Shown one piece after another: positions 7,126-8,874 of a DNA stretch of 8,874 nt (positions within the stretch are counted from its first letter, which is position 1; each line of letters opens with the position of its first letter). This DNA is from an uncultured Mucispirillum sp. (GTDB taxonomy: Bacteria; Chrysiogenota; Deferribacteres; Deferribacterales; Mucispirillaceae): assembly GCA_945929285.1 (NCBI GenBank), contig CAMEOC010000026.1, positions 1-8,874 on the forward strand, written 5' to 3'. Made by a program: the position numbers and the translations under genes. The notes beneath the pieces were generated by a model, which saw nothing but the letters and a program-made list of their open reading frames with translations, did no database searches and was not told where the DNA came from.

Positions 7126-8730
7126 CTACCTTATTTCAAAGCGTTCATCAGCATTTAATTCAAATACTGGCACAATTATATTTTCTGCATCTTCTGTTAA
7201 ATCTTTACCTTCTGATAATAAGGAATTAATGGTAATACTCATATTTATAAATTTATTGTAAAGTTCATCTCTTTTATTTATATCTTCATAGCTGTCAAAT
7301 ATTTCCCATATTGCCCTGTATATTCTTGCATAGTCTGAAAGTTGGGTAAAGTTTATGGGAAGTGGGTTTTCATCATTAAAAGAAAGCATCATATTTTCTG
7401 GAAAACTAATATTTTCATATACATTTGATGCAAATATTTCAGGTATAAAGATAAGTGATTCTATACATAAAGTAAAATCGTCTATACTTTCATTTAATAT
7501 ATCTATTAATTCATAAAATGATTCTTCATCCTGGTCTAAATCGTAAGTATGTATTATGTTGCATATTGTTTTTAAGTTATCTTTTAACTGAATGTAGCCT
7601 TCACTGCCAGTATAAATATAAGGCAGTGTGGTTTTTTCCTGCTGCACTAAAATAAGATACTGCTTTATGGTGAAAAATTTAGCATCTGTTACAATATTTT
7701 CATCTATGTATTCACCAATTAAAGAGCTTAGTTCACTCATAAATATATCATCTATTCTGCACTCTGTAACAAGATTGCCTGCAAATTTAGAAGCATATAA
7801 TTTAACACATACCATTTTTTGGTTGCCTATATATTTTTTAAGCTCATCATATATTATATCTAAAAAGTAAAAATCACCAATTTCTGCATTAATTGGCTTA
7901 TCACTGGAAAAAAATGGAGTGTTATAGTATAAGTTCCATTTATGGATATTATCATTAAAATGGGAAGTATATTCTATTTTACTGCTGTCTGTTAAAGTAT
8001 TAAGCATTGTTTGCATAAGTGATGAAGAAAATATACCCACAGCCATATACACAGCTTCTTTTAAAGTTATACCTGCACCGAAGGATTCTTCTATTATACC
8101 GTTATCAAATAATGGGCAGGAAATACTCCATTCTATATCTATCCTATCTTGAGAGTAGGAAAGTATAGTAGGTTTTATTACAAGCAGCCATTCAGGGATA
8201 TATATACTGTTATCTGTAATAATATCATCCACAGGGTATATTCTATGTAAAAGGGTGTAAAGTATAAAATCTAGTATATCCTGCTTATCTGCATTTTCGC
8301 CATTACCAAAAGATTCGGTTATCTCTTTAGATTTTATAATAAAATGGCATTCGCCAATTAATAAGCCTAGGTTATAGCTTCGCCATAAAGCAGCCTGTTC
8401 TTTAGTTTTAGGAATAAGCTCAACGGCACGGTTAAAATAATTTAATGCAATTTCCGTCCTGTCTGTATAAAAATAGCCATAGCCCATTCTGTAATGCCAT
8501 AAAGGGTCATTTTGCCCCATATCTTTTACTGATTCTAAAAGGCTTATACCCTTTTCAATATATTCATAGCTATCATCATTTAAAACGCTCATATTATAAT
8601 AAGCCCTTGCTAAAAGGCAGGTAAGCTCATAATCTAGGGGGGTATTAATATTTTGGATAAGTTTGATTATTTCTTCATGCTTATTTTCATCATGAAGTTT
8701 ATTCATTTTTTCAATAATACTTTTTTTCAT
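7126..8730 (-). CDS. TPR-repeat protein with a DUF6348-like central domain, function unknown
   Basis: A 534-residue soluble protein without signal peptide or membrane helices. Residues 1-130 form TPR-like helical repeats: KLHDENKHEEIIKLI (11-25), YELTCLLARAYYNMS (34-48), DPLWHYRMGYGYFYTDR (75-91) and ALNYFNRAVELIP (95-107). This N-terminal module is of a type seen fused to many different C-terminal domains, often near polymorphic toxin or immunity genes; that is recalled family knowledge, not shown here. Residues about 180-370 include WSISCPLFDNGIIEESFGAG (201-220) followed by a helix ending in LMQTMLNTL (238-246). This pattern resembles DUF6348-type proteins, an identification made by eye. 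Residues 375-534 are mostly acidic helices that I do not recognise. The start ATG lies 1 base after the stop of an upstream gene, so the two are translationally coupled. Its tail meets RNase R with a 2-base gap. Confidence 0.75.
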   Translation of the reverse strand: MKKSIIEKMNKLHDENKHEEIIKLIQNINTPLDYELTCLLARAYYNMSVLNDDSYEYIEKGISLLESVKDMGQNDPLWHYRMGYGYFYTDRTEIALNYFNRAVELIPKTKEQAALWRSYNLGLLIGECHFIIKSKEITESFGNGENADKQDILDFILYTLLHRIYPVDDIITDNSIYIPEWLLVIKPTILSYSQDRIDIEWSISCPLFDNGIIEESFGAGITLKEAVYMAVGIFSSSLMQTMLNTLTDSSKIEYTSHFNDNIHKWNLYYNTPFFSSDKPINAEIGDFYFLDIIYDELKKYIGNQKMVCVKLYASKFAGNLVTECRIDDIFMSELSSLIGEYIDENIVTDAKFFTIKQYLILVQQEKTTLPYIYTGSEGYIQLKDNLKTICNIIHTYDLDQDEESFYELIDILNESIDDFTLCIESLIFIPEIFASNVYENISFPENMMLSFNDENPLPINFTQLSDYARIYRAIWEIFDSYEDINKRDELYNKFINMSITINSLLSEGKDLTEDAENIIVPVFELNADERFEIR

Positions 8731-8731
8731 A

Positions 8732-8874
8732 CTAGTTCTTAATGTGCTTATTAATATTATGATTTACTTCTGAAATAAACCTGTTTAAAGCATCTGTAAT
8801 ACCGTTTTCAAAGGTGTGGCCGTAGCCTTCAAAGGTATAGCTGTCTGTAATATTATCAGGGTATGAAATAGTAA
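8732..8874 (-). CDS. 3' end of an unrecognised gene, cut by the window edge
   Basis: An open frame enters from the right edge and ends in TAG at 8734-8732, giving the last 46 residues of a protein. The segment has a probable strand YTFEGYGHTFE followed by an amphipathic helix from about NGITDALNRF to the end. A Gly-His near a final helix recalls the catalytic histidine of alpha/beta hydrolases, but small lipoproteins with a strand-helix ending would look similar, and 46 residues are too few to decide. Its stop is 1 base from the start of the TPR gene, so the two form one leftward operon. Confidence 0.6.
   Translation of the reverse strand, partial: TISYPDNITDSYTFEGYGHTFENGITDALNRFISEVNHNINKHIKN

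Noticed and set aside
7628..7870. 80-residue plus-strand open frame inside the TPR gene
   Set aside because: It is the antisense shadow of the TPR gene, with no ribosome binding site and no recognisable domain.

Overview
The window is AT-rich throughout (roughly 30% G+C by eye) and densely coded, with gaps of 1 to 13 bases between most genes. Shine-Dalgarno sites are AAGG/AGGAG-like and codons are strongly A/T-ending. This suits a low-GC, probably anaerobic bacterium such as a Deferribacterota (Mucispirillum-like), spirochaete, fusobacterial or clostridial lineage. The sequence alone does not settle which. I see no tRNA, rRNA, CRISPR array, insertion sequence or prophage signature.

Layout. 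(1) Positions 1-88 hold a good promoter and a ribosome binding site. (2) 89-3445 (+) is a two-gene transport unit. A large fused ABC transporter (permease, extra six-helix membrane block, ATPase) is followed 3 bases later by a LysE/ArgO-type exporter with a histidine-rich tail. (3) 3449-3919 (-) is a small four-helix membrane protein of unknown function, convergent with the exporter and divergent from the next gene. (4) 3920-4068 is a divergent intergenic region with candidate promoters facing both ways. (5) 4069-7123 (+) is a cysteine synthase followed 13 bases later by RNase R, a likely operon. (6) 7126-8874 (-) is an unusual TPR protein, whose central domain resembles a DUF6348-like family, preceded by the 3' end of another gene only 1 base upstream.

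How the genes fit together. The ABC ATPase and permease belong to the family of uncharacterised or amino-acid importers that normally use separate permease, ATPase and ABC_sub_bind-type binding protein genes (the TrpXYZ type is an example). Its tight linkage to a LysE-family exporter suggests one amino-acid or metabolite homeostasis unit in the membrane. Cysteine synthase and RNase R are housekeeping functions. The TPR gene and its partial partner form a separate leftward operon of unknown role; the TPR module is of a kind often found beside toxin-immunity or contact-system genes, but no toxin is visible here.

No complete new multi-gene system can be claimed. The most unusual items are the three-part ABC fusion, the His-rich exporter with changed core motifs, and the TPR/DUF pair at the right edge.
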